Counted from the stretch's first letter, positions 49,747 through 59,609 are shown. The stretch: 64,000 nt of DNA from Virgibacillus siamensis (GCF_900162695.1 NZ_FUIH01000006.1:431559-495558); one strand, 5' to 3'. Notes: generated by a model from the sequence alone, not told the origin. Numbers and translations: made by a program.

Positions 49747-51042
49747 TTACTTCTGTGACATAGCACGGAACGCGTTGCCGGCTGCTTCGATGGTTTGCTC
49801 GATGTCCGCTTTCGTGTGTTCTGTTGTAAGGAACCATGCTTCATATTTGGATGGCGCAAGATTAATGCCTTGCTCCAGCATAAGGCGGAAAAATTCCGCA
49901 AATGCTTCCCCATCACTTGCTTCAGCCTGTTCATAGCTGGAAATTTTGCCGTCACCAAAGTAAACGGTCAGCGCGCCACACAATCGGTTGAGCGTGATTG
50001 GAATTTCATGCACCGATGCCTGTTTCAGAATGCCCTCTTCCAGTTGTTTGCCAAGTGCGTCCAGTTTTTCATAAACACCTTCTGCTTGTAAAACCTCCAG
50101 ACAGGCAATTCCCGCTGCCATGGAAGCTGGGTTGCCGGCCATTGTTCCCGCTTGATAAGCCGGTCCCAGTGGGGCAACCTGTTCCATAATATCTTTGCGT
50201 CCGCCGTATGCACCGATTGGCAATCCGCCGCCAATAATCTTGCCCATTGCGGTCATATCCGGTTCAATGCCGTATACTTGCTGGGCGCTTCCGTACGTAA
50301 AACGGAATGCGGTAATGACTTCATCGTAAATGACAAGTGCGTCGGCATTATGGGTAATGTCATTTACAGCCTGCAAAAATCCGTCTCCAGGTTCAACTAT
50401 TCCGAAGTTACCGACAATCGGTTCAACCAAAACGGCTGCAATCTGGTCACCCCAGCGTTCGACAGCGGTTTTAAATGCATCAAGGTCATTAAATGGAACT
50501 GTGATGACATCAGCGGCAACCGATTCTGGAATGCCTGCAGAATCCGGTGTCCCAAGTGTTGCTGGTCCGGAACCGGCCTCAACCAGCACCGAATCAAAAT
50601 GACCGTGGTAGCAGCCGGAAAATTTGATTAGTTTGTTGCGGCCAGTATAGGCCCGGGCAACGCGGACTGTTGTCATAACGGCCTCTGTTCCCGAATTAAC
50701 AAACCTTACCTTCTCCAAGGACGGGATTGCCGATTTAAGGATTTTGGCAAAATCGTTTTCCAGCCGGGTCGGAGTACCATACAATACCCCGTTCGTTGCG
50801 GCATTGGAAATAGCCTCGGCAATGTGCGGGTGGGCATGGCCGGTTATGATTGGTCCATATGCACCGAGGTAGTCAATATATTTATTTCCGTCCACATCCC
50901 AGAAGTATGCTCCCTTGGCATGTTCCATATAAACCGGAGAACCACCGCCGACTGCTTTATATGCCCGTGATGGTGAGTTTACCCCGCCCACAATATGTTC
51001 CAATGCTTCTGTATGTAATGCCTTTGATTCTGAAAAATCCAT
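49747..51042 (-). CDS. gsaB: Glutamate-1-semialdehyde 2,1-aminomutase
   Basis: 431 residues. GGVNSPSRAYKAVGG near the start, YDEVITAFRF with the cofactor Asp, and the PLP lysine in MGKIIGGGLPIGAYGG identify the enzyme (HemL/GsaB). It turns glutamate-1-semialdehyde into 5-aminolevulinate, the haem and B12 precursor. In B. subtilis this locus carries gsaB, the second copy beside hemL. The sequence cannot tell whether this genome has another. CAGGAGG precedes the ATG. It is divergent from the channel gene. Confidence 0.95.
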   Translation of the reverse strand: MDFSESKALHTEALEHIVGGVNSPSRAYKAVGGGSPVYMEHAKGAYFWDVDGNKYIDYLGAYGPIITGHAHPHIAEAISNAATNGVLYGTPTRLENDFAKILKSAIPSLEKVRFVNSGTEAVMTTVRVARAYTGRNKLIKFSGCYHGHFDSVLVEAGSGPATLGTPDSAGIPESVAADVITVPFNDLDAFKTAVERWGDQIAAVLVEPIVGNFGIVEPGDGFLQAVNDITHNADALVIYDEVITAFRFTYGSAQQVYGIEPDMTAMGKIIGGGLPIGAYGGRKDIMEQVAPLGPAYQAGTMAGNPASMAAGIACLEVLQAEGVYEKLDALGKQLEEGILKQASVHEIPITLNRLCGALTVYFGDGKISSYEQAEASDGEAFAEFFRLMLEQGINLAPSKYEAWFLTTEHTKADIEQTIEAAGNAFRAMSQK

Positions 51043-51201
51043 TCTATAATGCCTCCTGATAACGTGCTTTTTCTATTAATAAACCACTTTCTACTATATC
51101 AAAAAAGAGCCATCAGCACATTTCCGGATTCCTGATTTTATAAGAATTTGGCAAATTAATGGTTGGATAAGCATATGTATACGATGAGCGGGGGATATAT
51201 T

Positions 51202-51639
51202 ATGGGGATATTATCATGGGTTTTCATTTTTGGCATATGCGGAATCATTGTAAGAAGTATCGTGCAATTTATTCGCGGGGGAAAACATCGTATATATCTA
51301 AAGATGCGGGAGAGCAGGTTTTCTGCGGAAATTTTTTATACATTGCTGATTGTGTATTTTACCGTTATTATCGGGTTTGGATTGATTTATTTTATCTTGT
51401 CCATTAACCGGATTTTGCTTGTGGAAAATGGGGAACTTCGGGATGTCAGTATCATTGGTTCTTTGATTCATTCCCTTTATTTCAGCGGAGTTACCCTGCT
51501 GACAATTGGTTATGGGGATATTACACCTATTGGCATTGGCAGGCTGATTGCGCTTATCCAGGCACTGGTCGGCTATATCCTTCCAACCGCATTCGTTCTC
51601 AGACTAGTGCAATCCAATCAGCGTGATAGAGACAGATAA
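51202..51639 (+). CDS. Two-helix potassium channel-like protein
   Basis: 145 residues from ATG 51202, which has GGGGGAT 5 bases upstream; the longer frame is less likely. An N-terminal membrane helix (about 3-25), a second (about 45-70), and the pore with the selectivity filter LTIGYGDITP (near 108-117) followed by an inner helix. TIGYGD is the K+ signature. There is no attached RCK/TrkA domain, so gating would be by other means. In B. subtilis ygaE occupies this place; this is a different protein. Confidence 0.85.
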   Translation: MGILSWVFIFGICGIIVRSIVQFIRGGKHRIYLKMRESRFSAEIFYTLLIVYFTVIIGFGLIYFILSINRILLVENGELRDVSIIGSLIHSLYFSGVTLLTIGYGDITPIGIGRLIALIQALVGYILPTAFVLRLVQSNQRDRDR

Positions 51640-51690
51640 ATGGATATGCTATAGTGGAGGTAACGGAAATTTGGATGGAGGGATAAATGT

Positions 51691-52161
51691 ATGAGTATTG
51701 AAGTTGGCAAACAAGCACCTGACTTTACACTGCAGAATCAGGACGGCGACGAAGTAAGTCTGTCCGATTTTAAAGGAAAGTCCGTTGTTCTGTATTTTTA
51801 TCCGAAAGATATGACACCGGGGTGTACGACAGAAGCTTGTGAATTCCGTGACGCACAGGAAAGCTTTAGTGAGCTGGATGCAATCATTATAGGAGTCAGT
51901 CCGGATCCGATTGAGAAGCACCAGAAGTTCATTGAGAAACATGATCTTCCTTTTCTGCTGCTGGCCGATGAGAATCATGATGCAGCCGAAAAATACGGAG
52001 TCTGGAAATTAAAGAAAAACTTCGGTAAAGAGTACTACGGTATTGAACGTTCCACATTTATCATTGATCCGGACGGCAATATTCAAAAGGAATTCCGAAA
52101 AGTGAAAGTGGACGGGCATGTGGAGGAAGCGTTGCAATTTGTAAAAAATAATTTGTCCTAG
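51691..52161 (+). CDS. bcp: Thioredoxin-dependent thiol peroxidase, BCP type (YgaF)
   Basis: 156 residues. The peroxiredoxin motif YPKDMTPGCTTEACEFRD carries the peroxidatic C45 and the resolving C50, the spacing of E. coli BCP. It reduces hydroperoxides with thioredoxin. ATG 51691 follows GGATGGAGGG. The same gene (ygaF) sits just before perR in B. subtilis; here a siderophore operon is inserted between them. No PerR box is seen upstream. Confidence 0.95.
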   Translation: MSIEVGKQAPDFTLQNQDGDEVSLSDFKGKSVVLYFYPKDMTPGCTTEACEFRDAQESFSELDAIIIGVSPDPIEKHQKFIEKHDLPFLLLADENHDAAEKYGVWKLKKNFGKEYYGIERSTFIIDPDGNIQKEFRKVKVDGHVEEALQFVKNNLS

Positions 52162-52207
52162 GTAAAAAACACTAACCTGACACAAAAAAGAAAAAGTAAG
52201 ATAATTG

Positions 52208-52238
52208 AAAGGTGGGCATATGATGCTCACCTTTTTTT
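52208..52238 (+). terminator. Terminator after bcp
   Basis: Stem AAAGGTGGGCAT / ATGCTCACCTTT with a small central loop and seven T. Confidence 0.85.
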
Positions 52239-52373
52239 GGTGGAAAATTGTTTATGATTGTGGATAATTTGATTGCCGAAATTATGTGTCGTTCCAAAAA
52301 TAAGTACTGATTTTAATGTGATTTTTTCAAACGCTCCATTTTAGGTACATCGAATTAATTTTCACAAAAGTTA

Positions 52374-52402
52374 TTGACATTGAGAACCGTTATCAATTAA
52401 GT
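52374..52402 (+). promoter_or_regulatory. Promoter of the siderophore operon
   Basis: TTGACA (52374-52379) is a perfect -35. The best -10 at a 17-base spacing is weak (TTAAGT, 52397-52402), which would suit an iron-controlled promoter; the Fur box begins at its edge. Confidence 0.5.
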
Positions 52403-52424
52403 TGATAATGAAAATCATTATCAA
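52402..52424. promoter_or_regulatory. Fur box of the siderophore operon
   Basis: TTGATAATG (52402-52410) and CATTATCAA (52416-52424) are perfect nine-base inverted arms with AAAAT between, a near-perfect match to the Fur site GATAATGATAATCATTATC. It covers the expected transcription start. A weaker half-site, GTTATCAATT, lies at 52389-52398. Confidence 0.93.
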
Positions 52425-52455
52425 TTAAAACGAAACGCAAAAGGAGTGAATACCT

Positions 52456-54000
52456 TTGTTTTTGGACGGTACATATACGAATCATTCAGCATTAAATTTT
52501 GAGCAATGGTTTCTTTGTCCGGGCGAACAAAGTGGTGAAATGTTCCGGAAATTAATCGACAGCTCGGTCAGCATTATTGCAAATGAAATGACCGGGGTCG
52601 ATAAACCTTTTTCCGGTACCTCGCGGGAAGAAATAAAGAATATGGCGAAAGAAGTAACCCACATGACTGCAAAAGGGCAACCTATGGAGAGTGTGATGAC
52701 AGATATTCATGAAGTTGTGAAACATTCATTATGGATTTCACATCCTTCAGCGATGGCACATCTTCATTGTCCGCCAATGATTCCATCAATTGCTGCAGAA
52801 GTAATCATTAATGCACTGAATCAGTCTTTGGATTCGTGGGATCAGAGTCCAGCGGCTACGTATGTTGAGGAAGAAGTTATTAGACACTTTATCAGTAAAA
52901 TTGGCTATCATTCGAATGCAGATGGTGTGTTTACCAGCGGGGGAACACAGTCCAACTACATGGGAATGCTGCTTGCCCGCAATCATGCATGTGAATCCCA
53001 TTTTTCTGTCAATGTACCAAGGTATGGCATTCCGACTGAAGCAAGTAAACTGCGGATTCTATGTTCAGAGCATGCGCATTTTACTGTACAGCAATCAGCC
53101 GCACAACTTGGACTGGGGTGTGATTCCGTCATAAAAATTAAAACAAACGACCAGCATCAGCTTTGTCCGGTGGATGCAAGAGAAAAACTCCACCAGTTAG
53201 AACAACAAGGTCTAATACCTTTTGCGATAGTTGCTACCGCCGGAACTACTGATTTTGGCAGTGTAGACAACCTGAAAGAAATCGCAGATCTGGCTGATAC
53301 GTATAGTCTGTGGATGCATGTAGATGCAGCATATGGGGGAGCCGTATTGTTTTCTCATCACTATCGGCATCTTCTTGATTATATGTGGGAAGCTGATTCG
53401 ATAACAATTGACTTCCACAAGCTCTATTTCCAATCCATAAGTTGCGGGGCGTTCTTTGTTAAAAACAAACAATCGTTTCAACATATTAAATACCATGCCG
53501 ATTATTTAAATCCTGAAGAAGATCAGGAAAGAGGACTTGTCAATCTTGTTGAAAAAAGCACTCAAACTACAAAACGCTTTGATGCCTTAAAGATTCTAAT
53601 GGCTTTTAAATTACTTGGTACTGAAAGGTTCGGTCAAATGGTTGATTATACAATTAATTTGGCTCAAGGAACACGGCAATTACTATTGCAACAAAACTTT
53701 GAGGTTCATAATGAACCAATGCTGAATGCGTTGTTATTCCGCTATGTCCCGGAAAATGGTGAAGATTCATTTTTTGCAGATCAAATCAATCTTGAACTGC
53801 AACGCTATTTCTATCAGGTGGGGGGACTTATCATGGCAAAAACAAAGCAAGGTGGGAAAGTGTACTTAAAACTGACGATGTTAAACCCTTTAAATACGTT
53901 TGAACTGATGGAGAAACATATTGAGAGAATCAAACAAATTGGAAGGGAAATTGAAATAGAGAAAGGAGAGGAAATCTATGAATATTCCGCACACTACTAA
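52456..54000 (+). CDS. PLP-dependent decarboxylase for siderophore diamine (RhbB/DesA type)
   Basis: 514 residues, group II decarboxylase. The cofactor Asp lies in WMHVDAAYGGAV, and the PLP lysine in SITIDFHKLYFQ; KYHADYLNPEEDQE and KSTQTTKRFDALKI are shared with DesA (lysine decarboxylase) and RhbB (2,4-diaminobutyrate decarboxylase), as I recall them. It would make cadaverine or 1,3-diaminopropane. TTG start with AAAGGAGTG 7 bases upstream. First gene of the operon, right behind a Fur box; its end overlaps the next gene by 23 bases. Which amino acid it uses cannot be read from the sequence. Confidence 0.88.
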   Translation: MFLDGTYTNHSALNFEQWFLCPGEQSGEMFRKLIDSSVSIIANEMTGVDKPFSGTSREEIKNMAKEVTHMTAKGQPMESVMTDIHEVVKHSLWISHPSAMAHLHCPPMIPSIAAEVIINALNQSLDSWDQSPAATYVEEEVIRHFISKIGYHSNADGVFTSGGTQSNYMGMLLARNHACESHFSVNVPRYGIPTEASKLRILCSEHAHFTVQQSAAQLGLGCDSVIKIKTNDQHQLCPVDAREKLHQLEQQGLIPFAIVATAGTTDFGSVDNLKEIADLADTYSLWMHVDAAYGGAVLFSHHYRHLLDYMWEADSITIDFHKLYFQSISCGAFFVKNKQSFQHIKYHADYLNPEEDQERGLVNLVEKSTQTTKRFDALKILMAFKLLGTERFGQMVDYTINLAQGTRQLLLQQNFEVHNEPMLNALLFRYVPENGEDSFFADQINLELQRYFYQVGGLIMAKTKQGGKVYLKLTMLNPLNTFELMEKHIERIKQIGREIEIEKGEEIYEYSAHY

Positions 54001-55780
54001 TCATTTAACAATGCAGAATCTAATAAATTGCTATATTAAAGAAACAGGTAAGGGTGTATGGAAGGATGCCAGGCAAGAAGCACTTCCAATTGATAAGAAG
54101 CATGAATATGTTCTTGTTATCCCTTTAATGAGCCTGTCCGTCACGTTATATGTGCCGGTCCGATATAAATCTATGACAGGTCGTCATTTGTTTTCTTCTA
54201 ATATGTACTATCAGGTACAAAAATCTGAAGTAAAGCAGCTTGATTTTGTAACCTTAATTTTATACCTGCAAAAAGATTTAGCGGAGATGTCTGCCAAACC
54301 AATTCAGTCAGAGGAATTGATGCTTAGAACGATTTTAAGCTATCAAACGATGAAAGGAATCTTCTCACAGCGCAGTGATAATCTGGATGAATGTTACCAG
54401 TCAGAAAAAACGTTTCTACAGTCTGAACAGTCGCTTTTAATCGGTCACCAGACTCATCCAACCCCAAAAAGCAGGCAGGGAATTGATGAACATGAGGAAT
54501 ATATCTTCACTCCCGAAAGAAAAGGTTCTTTTCAGATTCATTATTTTCGAGTGAAAAAAGAATTAATTGAAGAAGACTCGATTCTGCCTCAATCAGCGAC
54601 AAGTCTTATAAAAGAAGAATTAAAAAGGGATACATTCATCACGGAAAATTTTAAGAAGATGTATTGCAGGGAAGATAATTATTCATTGGTTCCAGTCCAC
54701 CCTTTACAGGCAAGAAAATTGTTGGGCAGGGAGGAAATTCTTAAACAGATTCAATCTGGGGGGATTTCCTATTTAGGACCAAGAGGGCGGAAGTTTTATC
54801 CAACTTCTTCGATTCGGACGGTATATCACCAAAATGCACAGTACATGTATAAATTTTCGATCCCGGTAAAAATAACAAACTCATTACGGGTCAATAAACG
54901 TAAAGAGCTTGATCGCGGTGTTGAGGTGAGCCGGCTGCTGCAACACCTAATTACAAGAAACCTGGATGAATTACACCCTTCATTCAAAATTATTGAAGAC
55001 CCGGCCTATATTACGGTGAAACTTGGGAAGGAAGATGAGTCAGGTTTTGAGACGGTCATACGTGAAAATCCTTTTCAGGCAGATAATGCGCAAAGGATAA
55101 CGTTAATTGCCGGACTTTGTCAGGATAACATTGGAAAGAATCGGTCGCATCTTTCCAATATCATCCACCAAGCTGCAGAACGAAGGCATTTATCGGTTGG
55201 GCAAGCAAGTGAAGAATGGTTTCGTCGTTATTTAAACGTAAGCCTGCGTCCGCTTTACTGGATTTACACTGCTTATGGGATCGCTCTCGAGGCGCATCAG
55301 CAGAACTCACTTATTAAACTGGGTGAAGATGGTTTTCCTGAAACATTTTACTACCGGGATAATCAGGGGTATTACTTTATGAAGTCAAAAGCACAAAATC
55401 TGGAACAGGCGCTGCCAAATTTAAATGAAAAAAGTGACACGATTTGTGCTGATTCCATTGCAGAAGAGCGTTTCCGTTACTATTTCTTTTTTAATCATTT
55501 ATTTGGGTTAATTAATGCCTTTGGCGTTAATCATTTGATTGAAGAACACCGCCTTTTAAGAATGTTAAAAGAGGAATTAAATGCATTATTGGAAGAATAC
55601 GGTGACTCTACGAATTTAATAGTTTCACTATTAAATGATGAAATGCTGCCATGCAAGGCAAATCTTTTAACAAGAGTACATGATATGGATGAACTGGTTG
55701 GGTCCCTTGAGACACAATCCATCTACACATCTGTTGAAAATCCACTGTTCAAAATGGCGGGTGAACTGTATGAAGTTTAG
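53978..55780 (+). CDS. NRPS-independent siderophore synthetase 1 (IucA/IucC family)
   Basis: 600 residues. Motifs of NIS synthetases are present: VPVHPLQARKLL (near 234), TSSIRTVYHQNAQYMYKFSIP (near 270-290, ATP site) and the FhuF-like C-terminal part (FFNHLFGLINAFG). It adenylates a carboxylate such as citrate and couples it to an amine or hydroxylamine. AAAGGAGAGG lies before the ATG. It overlaps the decarboxylase upstream and the acetyltransferase downstream. It corresponds by position to RhbC. Confidence 0.93.
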   Translation: MNIPHTTNHLTMQNLINCYIKETGKGVWKDARQEALPIDKKHEYVLVIPLMSLSVTLYVPVRYKSMTGRHLFSSNMYYQVQKSEVKQLDFVTLILYLQKDLAEMSAKPIQSEELMLRTILSYQTMKGIFSQRSDNLDECYQSEKTFLQSEQSLLIGHQTHPTPKSRQGIDEHEEYIFTPERKGSFQIHYFRVKKELIEEDSILPQSATSLIKEELKRDTFITENFKKMYCREDNYSLVPVHPLQARKLLGREEILKQIQSGGISYLGPRGRKFYPTSSIRTVYHQNAQYMYKFSIPVKITNSLRVNKRKELDRGVEVSRLLQHLITRNLDELHPSFKIIEDPAYITVKLGKEDESGFETVIRENPFQADNAQRITLIAGLCQDNIGKNRSHLSNIIHQAAERRHLSVGQASEEWFRRYLNVSLRPLYWIYTAYGIALEAHQQNSLIKLGEDGFPETFYYRDNQGYYFMKSKAQNLEQALPNLNEKSDTICADSIAEERFRYYFFFNHLFGLINAFGVNHLIEEHRLLRMLKEELNALLEEYGDSTNLIVSLLNDEMLPCKANLLTRVHDMDELVGSLETQSIYTSVENPLFKMAGELYEV

Positions 55781-56372
55781 GCAAACAATGGTACAAACTT
55801 ACCCTTTTGAACATTACGATCCAATTCGCAATTTCACTATTACGTTTCGTGAAGTCACGATGAAAGATGTCAGTTTGCTACATTCCTGGATGCATGAAAA
55901 GCATGTGATCCCATATTGGCAGTTGAATCTGCCATTAAGAGAGTATCAAAAACATGTCGAGAAGTTTTTGGCGGATAATCACCATGTATTGTTGATTGGG
56001 GAGACAGGTGGCACTCCAATAAGTTATTGGGAGTCCTACTGGGTAAAAGGGGATGTAATTGGAAATTATTATGCGTTTAATCGATTTGACCAGGGGATTC
56101 ATTTATTAATTGGACCTCCAAGCTATTTAGGGAAAGGGTACATCTATCCGTTGTTGCTCACAATTTTGTTTCATAAATTCAAGGTTTCGGAGACGACAAA
56201 AGTAGTTGCGGAACCGGATGTAAGAAATGAAAAAATGATTCACGTGTTTAGAAAATGCGGCTTCATCCCGGTTAAAAAGGTAAACCTTCCTGATAAAACA
56301 GGGCTATTGATGTTTTGTGAAAGAAGTGCGTTTGAAAGGAGATGGACGGATTGGCAGCAAAACAAATTTTAG
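55770..56372 (+). CDS. Siderophore hydroxylamine N-acyltransferase (GNAT, RhbD/IucB-like)
   Basis: 200 residues from ATG 55770 (GGCGGGTGA upstream; 11-base overlap with the gene before). The sequence TFREVTMKDVSLLHSWMHEKHVIPYWQL, then LIGPPSYLGKGYIYPLL, is the AlcB/IucB type of GNAT fold with the acetyl-CoA loop. It transfers an acyl group, usually acetyl, to the N-hydroxylated diamine to form the hydroxamate. The stop overlaps the monooxygenase start region by 22 bases. It matches RhbD by position. Confidence 0.9.
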   Translation: MKFRQTMVQTYPFEHYDPIRNFTITFREVTMKDVSLLHSWMHEKHVIPYWQLNLPLREYQKHVEKFLADNHHVLLIGETGGTPISYWESYWVKGDVIGNYYAFNRFDQGIHLLIGPPSYLGKGYIYPLLLTILFHKFKVSETTKVVAEPDVRNEKMIHVFRKCGFIPVKKVNLPDKTGLLMFCERSAFERRWTDWQQNKF

Positions 56373-57637
56373 ATGTGATTGGAATAGGAATCGGACCTTT
56401 TAATTTAGGCTTAGCAGCATTAATGGAGAAAACGGAATGCACTGCCATGTTTTTCGATAAAAAAAGCCGGTTTGAATGGCATCCTGGGATGCTGCTGGAA
56501 GGGACAAGCCTTCAGGTGCCGTTTATGGCAGACACAGTAACAATGGTTGATCCAACAAGCCGATTCAGTTTTTTAAATTATTTACATGAACAAAATCGTC
56601 TATATCAGTTTTATTTTCTCGAGAAATTTCACATTCCCCGAAATGAGTATAACCATTACTGTCAATGGGTTGCAGGACAGATTCCGCAGCTTCGGTTTGC
56701 ATCTGAGGTGGAGAATATTGAACGTACGGAAGAAGGGTACTATCGTGTGACGGTGAATTCCTCCGCTGAAAGGAGTATCTACGAGACCAGGCATATTGTG
56801 CTGGGAATCGGAACAAAACCCCACATACCGGAAAAACTTTGTCAGGAGAACAGTGACCGTATCTTTCACTCATCAGAATATATGATGAAACGGGATAAGG
56901 CTACGGAAGCTGACTCTGTTACTGTGATTGGCTCAGGACAAAGTGCGGCAGAAATTTTCTATGACCTTTTAACAAGGCAGCCGGAACATGCATATCAATT
57001 ATCGTGGTATACAAGATCAAAGGGTTTCTATCCTATGGAATACTCAAAGCTTGGTTTAGAGCATTTTTCACCCGATTATACAAAGTACTTTTATCAGCTT
57101 CCGAAAAAAAAGAAAGAAGGCATTTTGGCCAATCAAGCACTGCTATACAAAGGGATTAGCTTTTCAACGATATCTGAAATATATGATTTGCTTTATGAAC
57201 GAACAGTTGGCGGTACCAAACCGAACATCCACCTTCAGGCATTAACCGAATTGGTTTCGGCAGAGGAATGCCAAGGTTATTTGCGGTTGTCTCTGTATCA
57301 GCACGAACAGGAAACCAGCAGTCAAATAGATACTGATATTGTCATTATGGCAACAGGGTACCGTCCATATATACCTGATTTCCTGAAAGGCATTGAATCA
57401 CTATTGGAACTTGATGAAAATGGCCAGCTGCAGATAACCGAAAACTATAAAGTGAAAACAAAGAGTGAAGGCGGCCATCATGTATTCATCCAAAACGGTG
57501 AGTTGCATACACATGGAGTCGGCGCACCGGATTTGGGACTTGGTGCATATAGAAGTGCAACTATTATTAATCAAATCGCCGGTGAAAAAGTTTATAAGAC
57601 GTATGAAAAGAATATTTTTCAGCAATTTGGAATGTAG
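56351..57637 (+). CDS. L-lysine/L-ornithine/diamine N-monooxygenase (IucD/RhbE/DesB-like)
   Basis: 428 residues from TTG 56351, preferred because AAGGAG lies 9 bases upstream; the ATG at 56342 touches that site. FAD motif GIGIGPFNLGLAAL (near 13), NADPH motif VIGSGQSAAE and the late MATGYRPYIP mark the flavin N-hydroxylating monooxygenases. It hydroxylates the terminal amine of a diamine or amino acid. It corresponds to RhbE by position in the cluster. The overlap with the acetyltransferase indicates coupling. Confidence 0.93.
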   Translation: MAAKQILDVIGIGIGPFNLGLAALMEKTECTAMFFDKKSRFEWHPGMLLEGTSLQVPFMADTVTMVDPTSRFSFLNYLHEQNRLYQFYFLEKFHIPRNEYNHYCQWVAGQIPQLRFASEVENIERTEEGYYRVTVNSSAERSIYETRHIVLGIGTKPHIPEKLCQENSDRIFHSSEYMMKRDKATEADSVTVIGSGQSAAEIFYDLLTRQPEHAYQLSWYTRSKGFYPMEYSKLGLEHFSPDYTKYFYQLPKKKKEGILANQALLYKGISFSTISEIYDLLYERTVGGTKPNIHLQALTELVSAEECQGYLRLSLYQHEQETSSQIDTDIVIMATGYRPYIPDFLKGIESLLELDENGQLQITENYKVKTKSEGGHHVFIQNGELHTHGVGAPDLGLGAYRSATIINQIAGEKVYKTYEKNIFQQFGM

Positions 57638-57661
57638 ATTTGAAATAAAGGAGTTGCTAAC

Positions 57662-59476
57662 GTGAAGATAAGTGATACACCTTTAACAATGTTAACGGAA
57701 AAAAATTGGAGCAATGCAGATCATCAGCTATTAGTGAAGATGCTTGAAGAATTTATTTATGAAGAAATTCTGGTTCCGGATTTAATTAATGATGTAGACG
57801 GAATTCGTACATACGAATGGGAAGATAAAAGTGGAACCGTTTATCGATTCCAGGCTAAGACACGTTTGTTTGACAGTATTTCTGTTTTTTCAGATAGTAT
57901 TGAAGTTCTACCAAGTGAGGATGAAAATATCCCATCCTCCCTTGGTCTTTTACTCAGTATTCAGGAGGAAGGGAAGATGACCAGTTCAACAGCTGGACAC
58001 TTGGTTCGGGAATATTATCATACGCTATTAGCAGATACCAATCTGATGAAAAAATCCAAAACTGCTGAAGAACTGGTGGAACTGGATTATGCGGAACTGG
58101 AAGGGGAAATGAAGGGGCATCCATGGATTACATATAACAAAGGTCGAATTGGATTTGGCTACAATGATTATATCCAATTTGCCCCGGAACAGAAAAGACA
58201 AGTTAATCTTTCATGGATAGCTGTCCATAAAAACATTAGTACCTTTCATTCGGTTGTCGGATTGCATTATGAAAATGTCATTGAACAAGAACTGAAAACG
58301 GAAACATATCAGCGATTTAATGATACATTACTGGAGATGAACGTTCTGCCGGGGGATTATTATTTTATGCCGGTTCATTTTTGGCAATGGAACCAAATGA
58401 TTGTTCCGATGTTTGCTTCCAGTATTGCAAACAAGGAGCTTATTCCATTGGGAGAGGGTGAGGATAAATACCTTCCACAGCAGTCTATCCGAACATTTGT
58501 CAATACAACCAATAAGGAGAAGTATCATGTAAAACTGCCAATCAGTATTTTAAACACATTGGTTTATCGGGGATTGCCTGGAGAGAGAACTGTGATTGCT
58601 CCGGAGGTCACAGCTTTCATGAAAAACATACTGGAAAATGATCCGTTTTTAAAAGATGAATGCAGGCTGGGATTGTTGGGCGAGACAGCAACGTTAAATG
58701 TTGATCAACCGGTTTTTCATGCTTTAAAAGGGTCTCCCTATCAGTATCGTGAACTGCTTGGGGTTGTCTGGAGAGAAAGTATTTACAAGGAATTAACGGA
58801 AGGCGAGCATGCAATTACCCTTGCTTCCTTATTGCATGTAGATAACGAGGGAACTCCATTTGTTTCCGAACTGATCAAAAAAACCGGTCTGACGGTTAGA
58901 GATTGGATTCACAGGCTTATGCAAGCTATTTTGCCGCCGCTGCTGCACTGCTTATATCAATACGGTACAGTGTTTTCACCGCATGGGCAGAATACAGTGC
59001 TGGTTTTAAAGGATTTTGTACCTGAGCGAACAATTATGAAGGACTTTGTTGACGATGTTAATATAAGTGATCAGTTATTTCCGGAACTGGAAGCTGTTTC
59101 AACCGAATTGAAGGATGTTCTGCGAAGTGAACCGCCTGAAGGGTTGACACAATTTATTTTCACTGGGTTGTTCATCTGTCATTTCCGATATTTAAGTAAT
59201 ATTCTTGAAGACCACGAGGCCTTTTCTGAATATACATTCTGGAGAATCGTCAGGGAAGAAATCCTTGCTTATCAACAAAGATTTCCTCATTTGAAGGAGC
59301 GGTATCAGCTTTTTGATTTATTACGTCCCACATTTACTAAGTTGACATTAAATAGAAACCGTATGTTTGATGATGGCTATGAAGATGGTGATGATCGACC
59401 GCATGCAAGTGAGTTTGGAGAAGTAGCCAACGCACTGGCTGTGGTCGCTGAAAAAAAATACGCGCAAGAAAGATAG
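57662..59476 (+). CDS. NRPS-independent siderophore synthetase 2 (IucA/IucC family)
   Basis: 604 residues from GTG 57662 with AAAGGAG 8 bases upstream. Motifs: VGLHYENVIEQELKTE, MPVHFWQWNQMI (near 240), QQSIRTFVNTTNKEKYHVKLP (ATP site, near 280-300) and SPHGQNTVLVL. Two NIS enzymes in a cluster usually add two hydroxamate arms to citrate, first one end and then the other, as IucA with IucC or RhbC with RhbF. This is the last gene of the operon; I see no clear terminator after it. Confidence 0.93.
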   Translation: MKISDTPLTMLTEKNWSNADHQLLVKMLEEFIYEEILVPDLINDVDGIRTYEWEDKSGTVYRFQAKTRLFDSISVFSDSIEVLPSEDENIPSSLGLLLSIQEEGKMTSSTAGHLVREYYHTLLADTNLMKKSKTAEELVELDYAELEGEMKGHPWITYNKGRIGFGYNDYIQFAPEQKRQVNLSWIAVHKNISTFHSVVGLHYENVIEQELKTETYQRFNDTLLEMNVLPGDYYFMPVHFWQWNQMIVPMFASSIANKELIPLGEGEDKYLPQQSIRTFVNTTNKEKYHVKLPISILNTLVYRGLPGERTVIAPEVTAFMKNILENDPFLKDECRLGLLGETATLNVDQPVFHALKGSPYQYRELLGVVWRESIYKELTEGEHAITLASLLHVDNEGTPFVSELIKKTGLTVRDWIHRLMQAILPPLLHCLYQYGTVFSPHGQNTVLVLKDFVPERTIMKDFVDDVNISDQLFPELEAVSTELKDVLRSEPPEGLTQFIFTGLFICHFRYLSNILEDHEAFSEYTFWRIVREEILAYQQRFPHLKERYQLFDLLRPTFTKLTLNRNRMFDDGYEDGDDRPHASEFGEVANALAVVAEKKYAQER

Positions 59477-59609
59477 GGTAATTATTAATGGGGTAGAAAA
59501 AGCGTTGTATATCTTGCTTTTATCTATCTCTTTGTTTTATTTTTTTCATGGAATTTTAAACCGAAAACATATACTATGGAAGTAGACAATCACGAAGGGG
59601 GAATGGTAC

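Noticed and set aside
50152..50631. 159-codon plus-strand frame
   Set aside because: Antisense shadow of gsaB.
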